A stretch of 17,784 bases of DNA from Endotrypanum monterogeii (lineage: Eukaryota > Euglenozoa > Kinetoplastea > Trypanosomatida > Trypanosomatidae), in NCBI GenBank assembly GCA_000333855.2, contig CM007321.1:177536-195319 (forward strand), given 5' to 3'. The translations under genes were made by a program, and so were the position numbers. Positions 1-8,081 of the stretch are shown here, piece by piece (within the stretch, counting starts at the first letter, position 1; every line of letters begins with the position of its first letter). The notes beneath the pieces were generated by a model. It saw nothing but the letters and a program-made list of their open reading frames with translations, did not search any database and was not told the DNA's origin.

Positions 1-592
1 AAAAGAAAAGTAAATAGTAGACACACACTAGCACATATATATATATATATATATATATAGTGTGTGTGTGTGTGTGCATAGTATAAAATAATATAATTAC
101 TATGTAAAAAAATAAAATATATATATATATATATATATTCACACATGAGTTTTTTTTTTGTTAACATTTTCGTGATGGCGTTTGGAGAAGAAAACAATAA
201 TCGACATCATCGTATGTAAATGCCGCAACAATGACAAGCATACACGCTGCGTCGCAGCGAATTGGATAAGGGCAGGCGACGTGGAGATGAAGGAAGTGAC
301 ATGTACACACACTGTGTGTACGTATATATGTGATGTACATCTGTCTCCAGCGTCCATCACCACTGCTGGTATGTGTGTGTGTGTGTGGGTGGGTGGGTGG
401 GGCAGGGGGCGAGCATCTTGCATGGATAACACAGTAGCAGAAAGCTGTTCGTTTGACAATATATATATATATACCGATTCGAAAAAGAGAGGAGTTGGCA
501 GCGGTGCCTCGGTTATGGTTTGTGATGTCGTCCTCTTCTCTTTTTCTCGCCTCACCTAGTGAAATCACAGGTGTATCAAAGGCAGATATGAC

Positions 593-667
593 TTCACCTC
601 TTCTTCTCTTCTCTTCTCTTCTCTTCGGTCTGTGTGTCTGTGTGTCTGTGTGTATATTATTGGTCAG
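593..667 (+). promoter_or_regulatory. Candidate polypyrimidine tract and trans-splice acceptor for the first gene
   Basis: A CT-rich run (repeated TCTTC units at 597-626) is followed by TG-rich sequence and an AG at 666-667. In trypanosomatids a pyrimidine tract followed by AG directs spliced-leader addition. From 668 to 766 there is no ATG, so the first start codon in such an mRNA would be at 767, with a leader of about 99 nt. The site is inferred from sequence only. Confidence 0.4.
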
Positions 668-699
668 TGAGTAAACCCCAGTTCTGTTTCTGGCAAAAA

Positions 700-752
700 A
701 AAATAATTATAAATAAATAATAATAATAAATAATAATAATAATAATAATAAT
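700..752. repeat. AAT/TAA trinucleotide array
   Basis: Imperfect AAT, TAA and AAAT units fill this stretch between the candidate splice acceptor and the first ATG at 767. The array supplies in-frame stops just upstream (TAA at 749-751), so the frame of the first gene cannot extend further 5'. Confidence 0.8.
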
Positions 753-766
753 CTGCGCGACTGTCA

Positions 767-1792
767 ATGTTAGGCGTAGAGAGGGACGGGGGCACACGAT
801 GGAAAGAGACTCACCGTTTCGAGGAGGACTCCACCGCTGCGGCCCCCACAGATGCTGAGTGCCGGTGCAGCAGCAGCAGCAGCAGCAGCAGCAGCCGGGG
901 TACCTAGTGCTACACGTGTCATGGGGGCGATGCCGGCCGCAGTCCCGCACTCCATACCCCCGCTAAGAGTGGTGTTAGCGCGCTGAGCTGCTCTGAGCCG
1001 CCGCCACGGGAGGCACGCAGCGAAAAGGTGGACGGGTTTCCCTTCGCCCCATCGCGGAGCTCAAAAAAAAAAAAATCCCCCCTGCTAAGTCAAGGTGCGC
1101 GCGCCTGCCTTGTCACGGTGAAGCGCCACACCAGAAGATGCAGTGGTGGGAGCGCGAAGCAGCCGTCGACGCCGCGTCACGGAATCGCTTGCCCACCGAA
1201 TCTCTCGTCCAGCGAGTCCACAAGACCCCGTACGTGGCACCACCCTTGCAACCATCGGATCATCAGCGCACGACCGACACCCGGCCTCCGTCACGGACGA
1301 TGCGGGCCGCAGCTCACCCGCTCCTATCGAGCGACGCCCGCCCCCCACAGCAGCAGCCCCACTGACGCTCACCGATCGCCTCCCTTCCAGGAGCAGGTGT
1401 CGCCAGTGGCCCCCTCAGACCACCTGACCGCCACTGCAGAGCCAAGGAAAAAAACCGCGACACGTACATCGCTGCCGACGTGGTCTCCTCTAGATGACGT
1501 TGCCACGGCGGGGGGCTACTTCGTCGTCTCCCGCGACGAGTGGGGTATTCACAGCGATGGCGACGATGAGGCAACGTCCCGACAGCGCCACCACAGCAGC
1601 TGTGTCACTGAAAAGAATCTCTACCCGTCGGATGCGTCAGCCTACGTAGATGGCGCTGACGAACGTGCCTGCGACCTCGATACGGCGGGAGCTACACAGA
1701 CCCGAAACAGCAGTGCCCTCACCACTGGTGCCGCGTCTAGTGTCCTCAGGGCTCTTCGCGACTCACGAGGATGCGATACAACGCCGACGTCG
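767..1792 (+). other. 5' part of the first gene's frame, interrupted by one TAG (possible pseudogene or assembly error)
   Basis: The first ATG after the candidate splice acceptor is at 767. Its frame reads 46 codons, including nine AGC serines, then meets TAG at 905-907. The same frame is then open for 540 more codons to the stop at 2528-2530, with no ATG until 1793. A non-ATG start such as the GTG at 1028 is not expected in a eukaryote. The predicted sequence is rich in Ser, Pro, Arg and Thr; the part from about 1480 to 1790 looks most like ordinary trypanosomatid coding sequence (Asp/Glu-containing and varied). Possible explanations are a true nonsense mutation, a base error, readthrough, or a frame that is open by chance in GC-rich DNA. 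A 13-base A run at 1063-1075 and another open frame at 1122-1427 mean small indel errors cannot be excluded. Confidence 0.4.
867..896. repeat. GCA/AGC trinucleotide microsatellite
   Basis: Nine tandem GCA units. Read from the ATG at 767 they give nine serines (AGC); read from a second ATG at 852 they give a polyalanine run in a 44-codon ORF ending at TGA 984-986. The repeat sits ten bases before the interrupting TAG, so slippage here would change which frame is joined to the downstream ORF. Confidence 0.85.
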
Positions 1793-2530
1793 ATGAGGCA
1801 GTCTCTGAGCTGGTCATCCCAGCAACGACTGCGGCAGCTCAGCCCCTCCAGCTCTCTGACTCCGACGCCGGCGTCCACAGTGGGGGTTGCGGCATGGCTG
1901 GTGGAGCGTACAGGCGTCACCGGTGGCCCCCCCCCCACAAAAGATGGCAGCGGACCTGAAAGAAAAGATATTGCTCTGACGCAGTATCTGCAACCGAATA
2001 TATCACCACGCGATGTATCCCCGCACCAGTACTTCCAAAACCAGCTAGCCGGCGTCACTGGCGGTGGCGTGAGCCCCATTTTTGATCGCTCCTTCCCACC
2101 TCCGCAGTCGCGCACCCAATCGAAAATCGGAAACGTTGCCGCCCACAGAAATTTTTTGTTTCGCCCCTATCGACTACGAAGCAGCACTGGTGACGGCGGT
2201 TGCCCCGACACAGGCGGCGACCCCGAAGACCACAACAGTCCCCGACGAGCAGCGATACCCAGGGGCGGCACCTCGACTCGCAGCGGCTCCACGACACCGA
2301 CGCCGATGACCCCACAGGTGACCGCTGCTCAGTTGTTGGCCCTCGAATTGGATCACCGAATGACGGTGTGCTCGAGTGAAGAGATCCAGTGGCGGCGACT
2401 GCAGAGCTTCGTCTTTGCAGGCATCGACAAGCTCATCATGGCCGCGCTAAACCACCGATCAGATGAGCGTGGCCTACATCCGTCTCTGCGTGCCTCGCAA
2501 TCGCCCTTACAAGTGCCGGAAGGGAAGTGA
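1793..2530 (+). CDS. Hypothetical protein, minimal ATG-initiated model
   Basis: I do not recognise this protein. From the first in-frame ATG it has 245 residues. The first half is Ser/Pro/Thr/Gly-rich and probably disordered. The last 60 residues, beginning near the VTAAQLLALEL segment and including the IQWRRLQSFVFAGIDKLIM segment, look helical and are the best candidate for a folded, conserved part. No membrane segment or known motif is visible. The frame is open well upstream of 1793, so the real protein may be longer (see the interrupted 5' part). Between about 2160 and 2309 another + frame is also open and reads plausibly, so two compensating frameshifts at the T run near 2152-2159 and further on cannot be excluded. 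TGA ends the frame at 2528-2530. Confidence 0.5.
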   Translation: MRQSLSWSSQQRLRQLSPSSSLTPTPASTVGVAAWLVERTGVTGGPPPTKDGSGPERKDIALTQYLQPNISPRDVSPHQYFQNQLAGVTGGGVSPIFDRSFPPPQSRTQSKIGNVAAHRNFLFRPYRLRSSTGDGGCPDTGGDPEDHNSPRRAAIPRGGTSTRSGSTTPTPMTPQVTAAQLLALELDHRMTVCSSEEIQWRRLQSFVFAGIDKLIMAALNHRSDERGLHPSLRASQSPLQVPEGK

Positions 2531-3057
2531 CGTCGGTGGCAACAGCAGCCCCCGCCCCGCCCCTCTCCCCCGCCAAACTCTATGCAAAATATATATATAT
2601 TTATATTTATACGTATATAACTAAATAAAAATAGTTTTTTATTATTATTATTATTTATTTCAAAAGTCTCCTCAAGAGTATTCATTAATGAAATATATAA
2701 ACATATTAACCACTACACGGGTATACCTGTGTGTATAGAGTGAAGCCAAGAAAGGTGCAAATGGGTGTCTGTGTGTATGTGTGTGTGTGTCCTTTGAATT
2801 CGAAAGAAAGAGGACGAAAGGCGGTGATTGAAGAAGAAGAACGAAGGGGGGGGCATCCTCCAGCTGTTCACTCGAAGAGCCACCGCGCTGGACACAACCA
2901 CCCGATACGCCTACTTCCCCCCCCCCCCTCCTATACACAAAACGTAAATGTTTTATAGCTAAACAGCAATGAAGACCCTACATCATTGCCCTCATCGTTA
3001 CTTGAGTGGATATATCTTATTTTTGTTTCTTGCTTTCACATCGTGAACAAGTGCGCT

Positions 3058-3089
<32 letters not shown>

Positions 3090-3548
3090 ACGTCTGTGTG
3101 CGCATATAGTGACCTTGAGTATATTTATTCAAAATAAACTGGTTGGGTTTTTGTGTTGTTGTTGTTGGCATTCTTTGATTCGATTGTTTTTTTTTTTTTA
3201 ATTAGTTATTCATTACCTTCTCTTCCCCACACACACACAGCCAAGTATGATGTACCCGCATGTGTGGCCCACAGGAGCCCCGACATCACTCATTATGGAA
3301 AACTTGCACACAACATGCACTTCGGTGTTCGTGCATATATAAATCTATTTTTTTTTTAATAAGTGTTTTTTTTTTTCTTTGGGGGTGATGGAGGGGTACC
3401 CCAGTCCTTTGATGACACCTCATTCCCTGCCTGTCCATGCCCTCCCACGCATGCACGCTTCGTTGTCCCACCAAGGTTCAGCCAACCTTCCCCAGGAACA
3501 CCCGACTGATATTGCCTTCGCCGATGCAGGTACCCATTCCTGAACCAC

Positions 3549-3605
3549 CCACACCAGACCCTCCACCCCCAGGGATGAGGTGGGGGGTGTGGCGGGGGAG
3601 TGGAC
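3549..3605 (+). other. Inverted repeat with G-rich strand
   Basis: CCACACC at 3549-3555 is matched by GGTGTGG at 3586-3592. The right half also has G tracts (GG, GGGGGG, GG, GGGGG, GG) between 3579 and 3603 that could form a G-quadruplex in RNA or DNA, in competition with the stem. It lies in the presumed UTR between the first gene and the GRP170 gene. Whether it is functional is not known. Confidence 0.3.
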
Positions 3606-3777
3606 GATGTATGCGGATGATATATCTCTTCCATGTCTTTCTCCGCCCCTGCGCCGTAGCGCCATCCTTGCCGAAGTGCGAAAAAAGTGGTGTCCACAAC
3701 AAATATATATATCTATCTATATATATATATATATATATTCATAAACATATATTTATTTATTTATTTTATATATATTA

Positions 3778-3836
3778 CTTATCCTCGTTTCCTCTACTCG
3801 GACAACTGGAAAGAAAAACCGCCCCCATCGTGCACA
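3778..3836 (+). promoter_or_regulatory. Candidate trans-splice acceptor region for the GRP170 gene
   Basis: A pyrimidine-rich stretch at about 3778-3800 is followed by AG at 3812-3813 and again at 3835-3836. No ATG occurs between these AGs and 3943, so 3943 would be the first start codon, giving a leader of about 106-130 nt. Inferred from sequence only. Confidence 0.35.
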
Positions 3837-3942
3837 GCTCTGAGAGCAACACCGTTCCCATCGCCCCCCCCCCGGGAACGACGAGAAATTCGGGGGAGAG
3901 GGGATCGCAAGCCTCACCTACGTGTACGGAGTAGTTGATCTA

Positions 3943-6900
3943 ATGGCTGCCGCATGCGTTCTGTCAGCGCCAGCAATGTCGGGGGCGCTGCACTGTGTCT
4001 GTGACCACAGCCGCAGCCGTAGTAGCCGCAGCCCTGAGGTGCTGCTGTTGCTTATACGGCTGCTGCTACTTGTCTCTCTCTCTCTCACGATGGCGAATGT
4101 AATAGACCTGGCGCTGCACAGCTGTGGTGGTGCTGGTGGTCCCGGTACCGTCCAGCGTCTACCTCCCACCACCCCCCTCTTCGCGATGGCCTCGGACGAC
4201 GTGGATGCGGTGCACGCGGATGGGGCAGCAGCACCCACCATCACAGAGACACAGCTCATCTCAGTTGACCTGGGCCACGAGAGTATGAAGGTGAGTGCGT
4301 GGAGGTCACTGCAGCCGCACATATCAGACGGCGAAGTCGCGGCAGCGGCGCGGAGCACCGGCTCTGTATCGATGGTTCTCAACGATCAGACAAACCGGAA
4401 AAGCGCTCCCTGTGTGTCTTTCCGATACTTCCGTGATCCTCAGGTTGCAGTGGGGGCTAGCAGCAGCACTAACAGCGCGCGCCCTGACGAGCTGGGAGCG
4501 GGTGCTCCGCCACATACCCCATCCCGTCGGCACTCGGCACTGTATCCTTTTGGCTACCAGGTAGAGCGAACCTTTGCCGAGCAAGCTCTGGCGCTGGCGC
4601 CGCGATTCCCAACGCAGGTTGTATGCAGTGCACCGCAACTGCTTGGCTACGTGGCATCCCCCACGAACGTGCCGGCCACGGAAGCCAGCCCGCATTCCCT
4701 GACGCCGGATCAACTGACAAGGGCCTATGGTTATCACGTGGTTCCCCTCACAGAATCTCTCCCGGCAGGCACATCTACGACAAACGAATTGGGCGAAGTC
4801 CAACAGCAACACGATGACGTTATCGTTGACCGTCACGCACTAGGCGTGTATGTACCCTTTCTCACCGCAAGTCATACCGCCGGCCAGTCGCCGCAGCGTG
4901 ACGCGGGGAATATCAGCATAAGCACCACGGAGAAGGGAGTCCTCTTCTCATCGGAGGAGATCACAGCGATGTTGCTTGGCTATGCACGCCGCATGGCTGA
5001 GAAAGCAGACGCCGTCGACAACGCGCTCAGCGAGGAGGAACAGCAGCTTGTGAAGAAGGAATATAAAAGCGGGCGCGGCAACGACCGCCGCGACGCGGAG
5101 GTCGCCGGGGCCGACACGCGTGCGGCGACCTCCGCGACCCAGTACGTCGCACTCACCGTCCCTATCCATGCCACCATCGCGCAGCGGCAGGCGCTTGTAG
5201 ACGCGGCAGCCATCTCCGGCTTGCGAGCTGTCCGTCTCGTTCATAGCACAACCAGCGCCGCGGTGCAGCTGGCCTACACAAAAGCGGAGCAGGTTCTCAG
5301 GACAGACAAGACGCAGCACGTCATGATCTACGACATGGGCAGCCAACAGACTGAGGTGGGCGTCTACCGCTTCGCTGCACTGACCGCAACGATGGCGAGC
5401 CGGATGAAGGCACAGGGCACCATAGAGTTGCAGGCCCTCGTGGGCAGTCGCACGCTGGGCGGGGCCGCGTTCGACGCGTGCATTGCAAGACACTGGGACG
5501 CGCAGTACTTCCGCGGCCGCCTGATGCAGGAGGTCACCGCGCCCGCCGGCACGAGCGAAGCCGAGCACCACGTAGCGGCCAAGGAGCGCGGCAACATCCT
5601 GCGAGCGGCGCAGCGTGCGAAGGAGATGCTCTCAGCCAACCAGGAGGCGCTCATCACCATCGATGGTGTTCCTGCCGACCCGTCACACTTCAACGCGGCG
5701 GGGGAGCGCGAGTTGCAGCAGCGTCGCGTCACTGTCACGGGGAAGGGCGGCGTGCTAAGTGTACGCATATTGCGCAGTGACTTCGAAGAGTGGTGTCGCC
5801 CTCTTTTCGATGAGGCCGTGGCGCTGCGAGACGAGGCCATCGCCGCCACCCACGGCGTCGTCGCGAACCTCAGCGCGCTCGATCGCTTCGAGGTCATTGG
5901 TGGCGGAACGCGAGTGCCGCGGCTGCTGCATCGACTGAGCGAGGGCTACCGCAACGGCGTCGTAGACCGCACCCTCAACAGCGATGAGGCAGCCGTCCTG
6001 GGGACAACGCTTCTGGTCGTGTCCAGCGCCCCGAAGGCGTTGGGGATTCGTGGCAGTCAGTCCCTGCCACGGTACCGTGTGCGCGAATGGCTCACCAGTG
6101 CCGTCTACGTCTCTGCTCAAGTGCGAACGACCGTGGTCGCTGCGGGAGCAGAAGAAGAAGCAGCGGCAGCGGCAGCGGCAAATGTGCACCTCCTCTTCCC
6201 GGACCGGAACACGACGCTGCCGGCGGAGCGCAGCGTGCGCATCCGAATAGCCGCTGCAGATGTGTCATCTGTCAAGAGCGTCATCGCCACTCTGTTTTCT
6301 GGCGTCGAGGCAGACAGCGCCTATGCTCGCAGCACACACGCCGACGCCGCACCCGAGGTCCAGAGTCCTGCAGAAGCAGAAGCCTTGGCTACGGCCATGG
6401 GCAATTGTGCTAGCTGCTACGTGCAGACCTGCACCGTTGAAGGAGTGCGCGAGGCCGCGGAGCAACTCCTCACACAACACACACGGCAACAGGGGAGTAC
6501 CGAGCGAAGCCATGAACGCCCTCGCCTGACCGGTGCAGAGGTGGTGATCGAAGTCGTCGCTACCGTCAGTGGCATCCCGCACTGCAGTGTCGCGTACCTA
6601 CGTGCCGAAATGGAGGAGGCAGAAGCACCTAACGCAATGTCTCCGCGCGAGAAGGATAACAGCAGCAGCTCAGCTCGCCACAAGCGTGAGGGCGGCGATG
6701 ACGGCAACGGTGACGACAACGCCAGTGCGTTGCCAGAGACGGCCGACAATGCCCTGGAGGAGAAGAGAAGACATCAAGAAGAAGGAGAAGGAGAAGGAGA
6801 AGGAGGAGAAGCCACGCACACAGAGGCAAACAGAAGCGACGAGAACCCGGACGACGCTGCCACACGACCAGTGAAGATGCAGGCGCAGGTACGCGTCGTC

Positions 6901-7305
6901 GCCCTCTCTCTACATGTGTCGAGAGGCACCTCCACAGCGGGTACTGAGACAGACAGGCGCCACTACAACATGAACTCCGCCGAGATGGCATACTCTCACC
7001 AGCGACTGCAGCGGCTGCAGGCCATCGATGACGAGCGACTGCGGCACAGCACCTTGCGCAATGAGATCGAGAGTGTTCTATTGTCTATAAGAGAGTACCA
7101 TCCGATGTGGGATATTGAAGATGGGCACCCTGAGCTCTCGCAACCCTCATCCTTGCAGGCGTGGAAAGCAACCGCCAGTGAGGTCGGCGAGTGGCTCAGC
7201 GATTTTGGCGATACCGCGAGCGTCACCGCGCTGGAGAAAAACCTGCGCCGAGTACTTCATGTGAAAGCGGCTATTCGTGAGATGAGGGAGGGAATGAAGG
7301 GATAG
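3943..7305 (+). CDS. GRP170/HYOU1-type ER Hsp70 superfamily chaperone
   Basis: An Hsp70-family protein of the large Hsp110/Grp170 branch, expected in the ER lumen, where Grp170/Lhs1 proteins act as nucleotide exchange factors for BiP and hold unfolded clients. From ATG 3943 it has 1120 residues; this is the first ATG after the candidate splice sites, while 3976 and 4090 are later alternatives. Residues about 33-50 form a hydrophobic segment (one Arg inside) fitting a signal sequence. The nucleotide-binding domain shows the first phosphate motif SVDLGHESMKV (Asp109), the second YDMGS (463-467), the adenosine motif FEVIGGGTRVPRL (GGGT 653-656) and LNSDEAAVLG (678-687), all closely like HYOU1. 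A beta-domain region follows, then a charged low-complexity insert (about 895-980, GE repeats) and a C-terminal helical domain (about 1013-1115). The C terminus (EGMKG) has no KDEL-like signal. Family assignment is firm; location is inferred. Confidence 0.87.
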   Translation: MAAACVLSAPAMSGALHCVCDHSRSRSSRSPEVLLLLIRLLLLVSLSLTMANVIDLALHSCGGAGGPGTVQRLPPTTPLFAMASDDVDAVHADGAAAPTITETQLISVDLGHESMKVSAWRSLQPHISDGEVAAAARSTGSVSMVLNDQTNRKSAPCVSFRYFRDPQVAVGASSSTNSARPDELGAGAPPHTPSRRHSALYPFGYQVERTFAEQALALAPRFPTQVVCSAPQLLGYVASPTNVPATEASPHSLTPDQLTRAYGYHVVPLTESLPAGTSTTNELGEVQQQHDDVIVDRHALGVYVPFLTASHTAGQSPQRDAGNISISTTEKGVLFSSEEITAMLLGYARRMAEKADAVDNALSEEEQQLVKKEYKSGRGNDRRDAEVAGADTRAATSATQYVALTVPIHATIAQRQALVDAAAISGLRAVRLVHSTTSAAVQLAYTKAEQVLRTDKTQHVMIYDMGSQQTEVGVYRFAALTATMASRMKAQGTIELQALVGSRTLGGAAFDACIARHWDAQYFRGRLMQEVTAPAGTSEAEHHVAAKERGNILRAAQRAKEMLSANQEALITIDGVPADPSHFNAAGERELQQRRVTVTGKGGVLSVRILRSDFEEWCRPLFDEAVALRDEAIAATHGVVANLSALDRFEVIGGGTRVPRLLHRLSEGYRNGVVDRTLNSDEAAVLGTTLLVVSSAPKALGIRGSQSLPRYRVREWLTSAVYVSAQVRTTVVAAGAEEEAAAAAAANVHLLFPDRNTTLPAERSVRIRIAAADVSSVKSVIATLFSGVEADSAYARSTHADAAPEVQSPAEAEALATAMGNCASCYVQTCTVEGVREAAEQLLTQHTRQQGSTERSHERPRLTGAEVVIEVVATVSGIPHCSVAYLRAEMEEAEAPNAMSPREKDNSSSSARHKREGGDDGNGDDNASALPETADNALEEKRRHQEEGEGEGEGGEATHTEANRSDENPDDAATRPVKMQAQVRVVALSLHVSRGTSTAGTETDRRHYNMNSAEMAYSHQRLQRLQAIDDERLRHSTLRNEIESVLLSIREYHPMWDIEDGHPELSQPSSLQAWKATASEVGEWLSDFGDTASVTALEKNLRRVLHVKAAIREMREGMKG

Positions 7306-7373
7306 CAAATCAATATCACCACGGGGTTGCACATCACCGTCCGGTACAGGCACAAAAAAAAAAAAACATTTTC

Positions 7374-7405
<32 letters not shown>

Positions 7406-7753
7406 TACACCCCATATGCACACCTCTTTTTTTTTTTTTATTATTTCCGCCCGGGTTGTGCGGCCTGCACCCATCGCATCTTGCCCCTCCCAAGTGAGAG
7501 AAAAAGGGTGTCAACAAATCTCCTTTGGCAGATCGATCATCGCCGTGGTGGTCACGCTTTCTGTCTGTCGGTCTGTCCGTCCGTCTGTGTGTGTCTGTGT
7601 GTGTGTGTGTGTGTGTGTCTGTGTGTCTGTGTGTGTGTATCTCTGCCCGCGTGGCGAAAAAAAAAAAAAAACATCGTCACTGTCCTTCTCTTTTTGCATT
7701 TTTTTTTTTGTAATTTATTGGTTGTAAACTATTTTGTTTTTGAGGTGGAGAAT
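7306..7753. other. Spacer: 3' UTR of the GRP170 gene
   Basis: No gene seen except at the 3' edge. It holds an A run at 7353-7365, a TA tract at 7377-7401, a T run at 7426-7439, a unique GC-richer segment at 7442-7550, a TCTG/TCCG/TG compound tract at about 7560-7640 and an A run at 7657-7671. Open frames in this stretch are translated repeats. Confidence 0.6.
7682..7744 (+). promoter_or_regulatory. T-rich tract and AG just before the micro-ORF
   Basis: CT- and T-rich sequence (7682-7741, including a 10-T run and ATTTTGTTTTT immediately before the AG) ends in AG at 7743-7744, with another AG at 7749-7750. This has the form of a trypanosomatid trans-splice acceptor and lies only 9 nt before the ATG at 7754. 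If used, it would produce an mRNA whose first ORF is the 28-codon micro-ORF. Confidence 0.4.
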
Positions 7754-7840
7754 ATGTCGATACTTATTCTAGTTGCCGTTGTCCTCTTCGGTGTTGCACT
7801 TGCCTCCCCCTCTTCATGCCCTGAAGAAGATACATACTAG
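7754..7840 (+). CDS. Candidate secreted or membrane micropeptide (28 residues)
   Basis: ATG to TAG encodes 28 residues. The first 17 (MSILILVAVVLFGVALA) form a continuous hydrophobic segment ending in a small-residue ALA motif that would suit signal peptidase, followed by an 11-residue polar tail SPSSCPEEDTY with one cysteine. I do not recognise a family. The ORF is unique sequence set between T-rich and TA/TG repeats, and begins 9 nt after an AG preceded by a T-rich tract. Codon use is not as GC-rich at third positions as in the neighbouring genes, which argues for caution. It might be a free micropeptide gene, an upstream ORF in the mRNA of the processing peptidase gene 241 nt downstream, a remnant of a lost gene, or chance. 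Confidence 0.35.
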   Translation: MSILILVAVVLFGVALASPSSCPEEDTY

Positions 7841-7841
7841 T

Positions 7842-8034
7842 ACATATATATATATAGTGTGTGTGTGTCTTTTGTTTATATTTATGTTTTCGCGACTACC
7901 CCTTCCCACTCGCTCTCTGCCCCCTCTCCCTCGTTCGCCGGCTCCGGCCTCCGTTTCCCGACGGGACACCACCCAGAAAAATAAGGAGCAAGAAAAATAT
8001 ATATATATATATCTATATATTTATTTATTTATTT
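7842..8034. repeat. TA/TG and TA/TTTA microsatellites flanking a pyrimidine tract
   Basis: A short TA tract and TG tract (about 7842-7868) precede the pyrimidine-rich stretch used by the next gene, and a second TA tract followed by TTTA/TTTATT units (about 7996-8034) lies inside its presumed 5' UTR. Confidence 0.75.
7906..7976 (+). promoter_or_regulatory. Candidate polypyrimidine tract and trans-splice acceptor for the MPP beta gene
   Basis: A long pyrimidine-rich run (about 7906-7960) is followed by AG at 7975-7976. No ATG occurs between there and 8082, giving a leader of about 105 nt. A second acceptor is possible at 8041-8042, after TTTATT-rich sequence and CAAAAC, which would leave a leader of about 39 nt. 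Both would place the start at 8082. Confidence 0.5.
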
Positions 8035-8081
8035 CAAAACAGGAAATCGGTGTATACACATATATATACCTACGTGTGTGG

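Larger units (their letters stand above)
1..766. other. Spacer upstream of the first gene, no gene seen
   Basis: I see no convincing gene here. Short open frames exist on both strands, but they run through simple repeats and encode Tyr/Ile, His/Thr or Cys/Val runs. The stretch holds a compound repeat of AC, TA and TG units at 21-76, a TA tract at 117-138, a perfect 9-bp inverted repeat around one central base at 303-321, a TG/TGGG tract near 370-400, a TA tract near 460-472, a CT-rich tract at about 593-635 and an AAT/TAA array at about 700-752. It probably contains the intergenic region and the 5' UTR of the gene that starts at 767. Confidence 0.6.
2531..3942. other. Spacer: 3' UTR of the first gene and 5' UTR of the GRP170 gene
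   Basis: No convincing gene. The stretch contains AT-rich sequence at 2588-2660, a TG tract at 2771-2790, an 11-C run near 2918-2928, a long TG tract at 3063-3089, T runs at 3186-3198, 3348-3357 and 3366-3376, and TA repeats at about 3703-3740. The segment 3377-3690 is different: it is GC-rich and of higher complexity, with a GGGGTACCCC palindrome at 3393-3402 and a G-rich strand at 3578-3605. Open frames here run into TA repeats, so I do not call them genes. Confidence 0.6.

Noticed and set aside
1138..1427. Other + frames open over the first gene's 5' part
   Set aside because: They are short, end in stops by 1365 and 1427, and are not clearly better than the frame continuing to 2530; I kept them only as a note of uncertainty.
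3410..3509. C/D snoRNA-like arrangement (TGATGA at 3410-3415, CTGA at 3506-3509)
   Set aside because: The C box has T instead of a purine at its first position, no terminal stem or internal C'/D' boxes are evident, and I cannot show an rRNA target; short boxes occur by chance.
3437..3934. Plus-strand ATG ORF of 165 codons before the GRP170 gene
   Set aside because: Its middle is translated TA repeat (Tyr/Ile runs) and its end overlaps the presumed leader of the GRP170 gene; composition is not protein-like.
7773..8081. In-frame upstream extension of the MPP beta gene
   Set aside because: It starts at a TTG, has no MPP-like sequence, and passes through TA repeats; the ATGs at 8082 and 8088 give a normal mitochondrial presequence.
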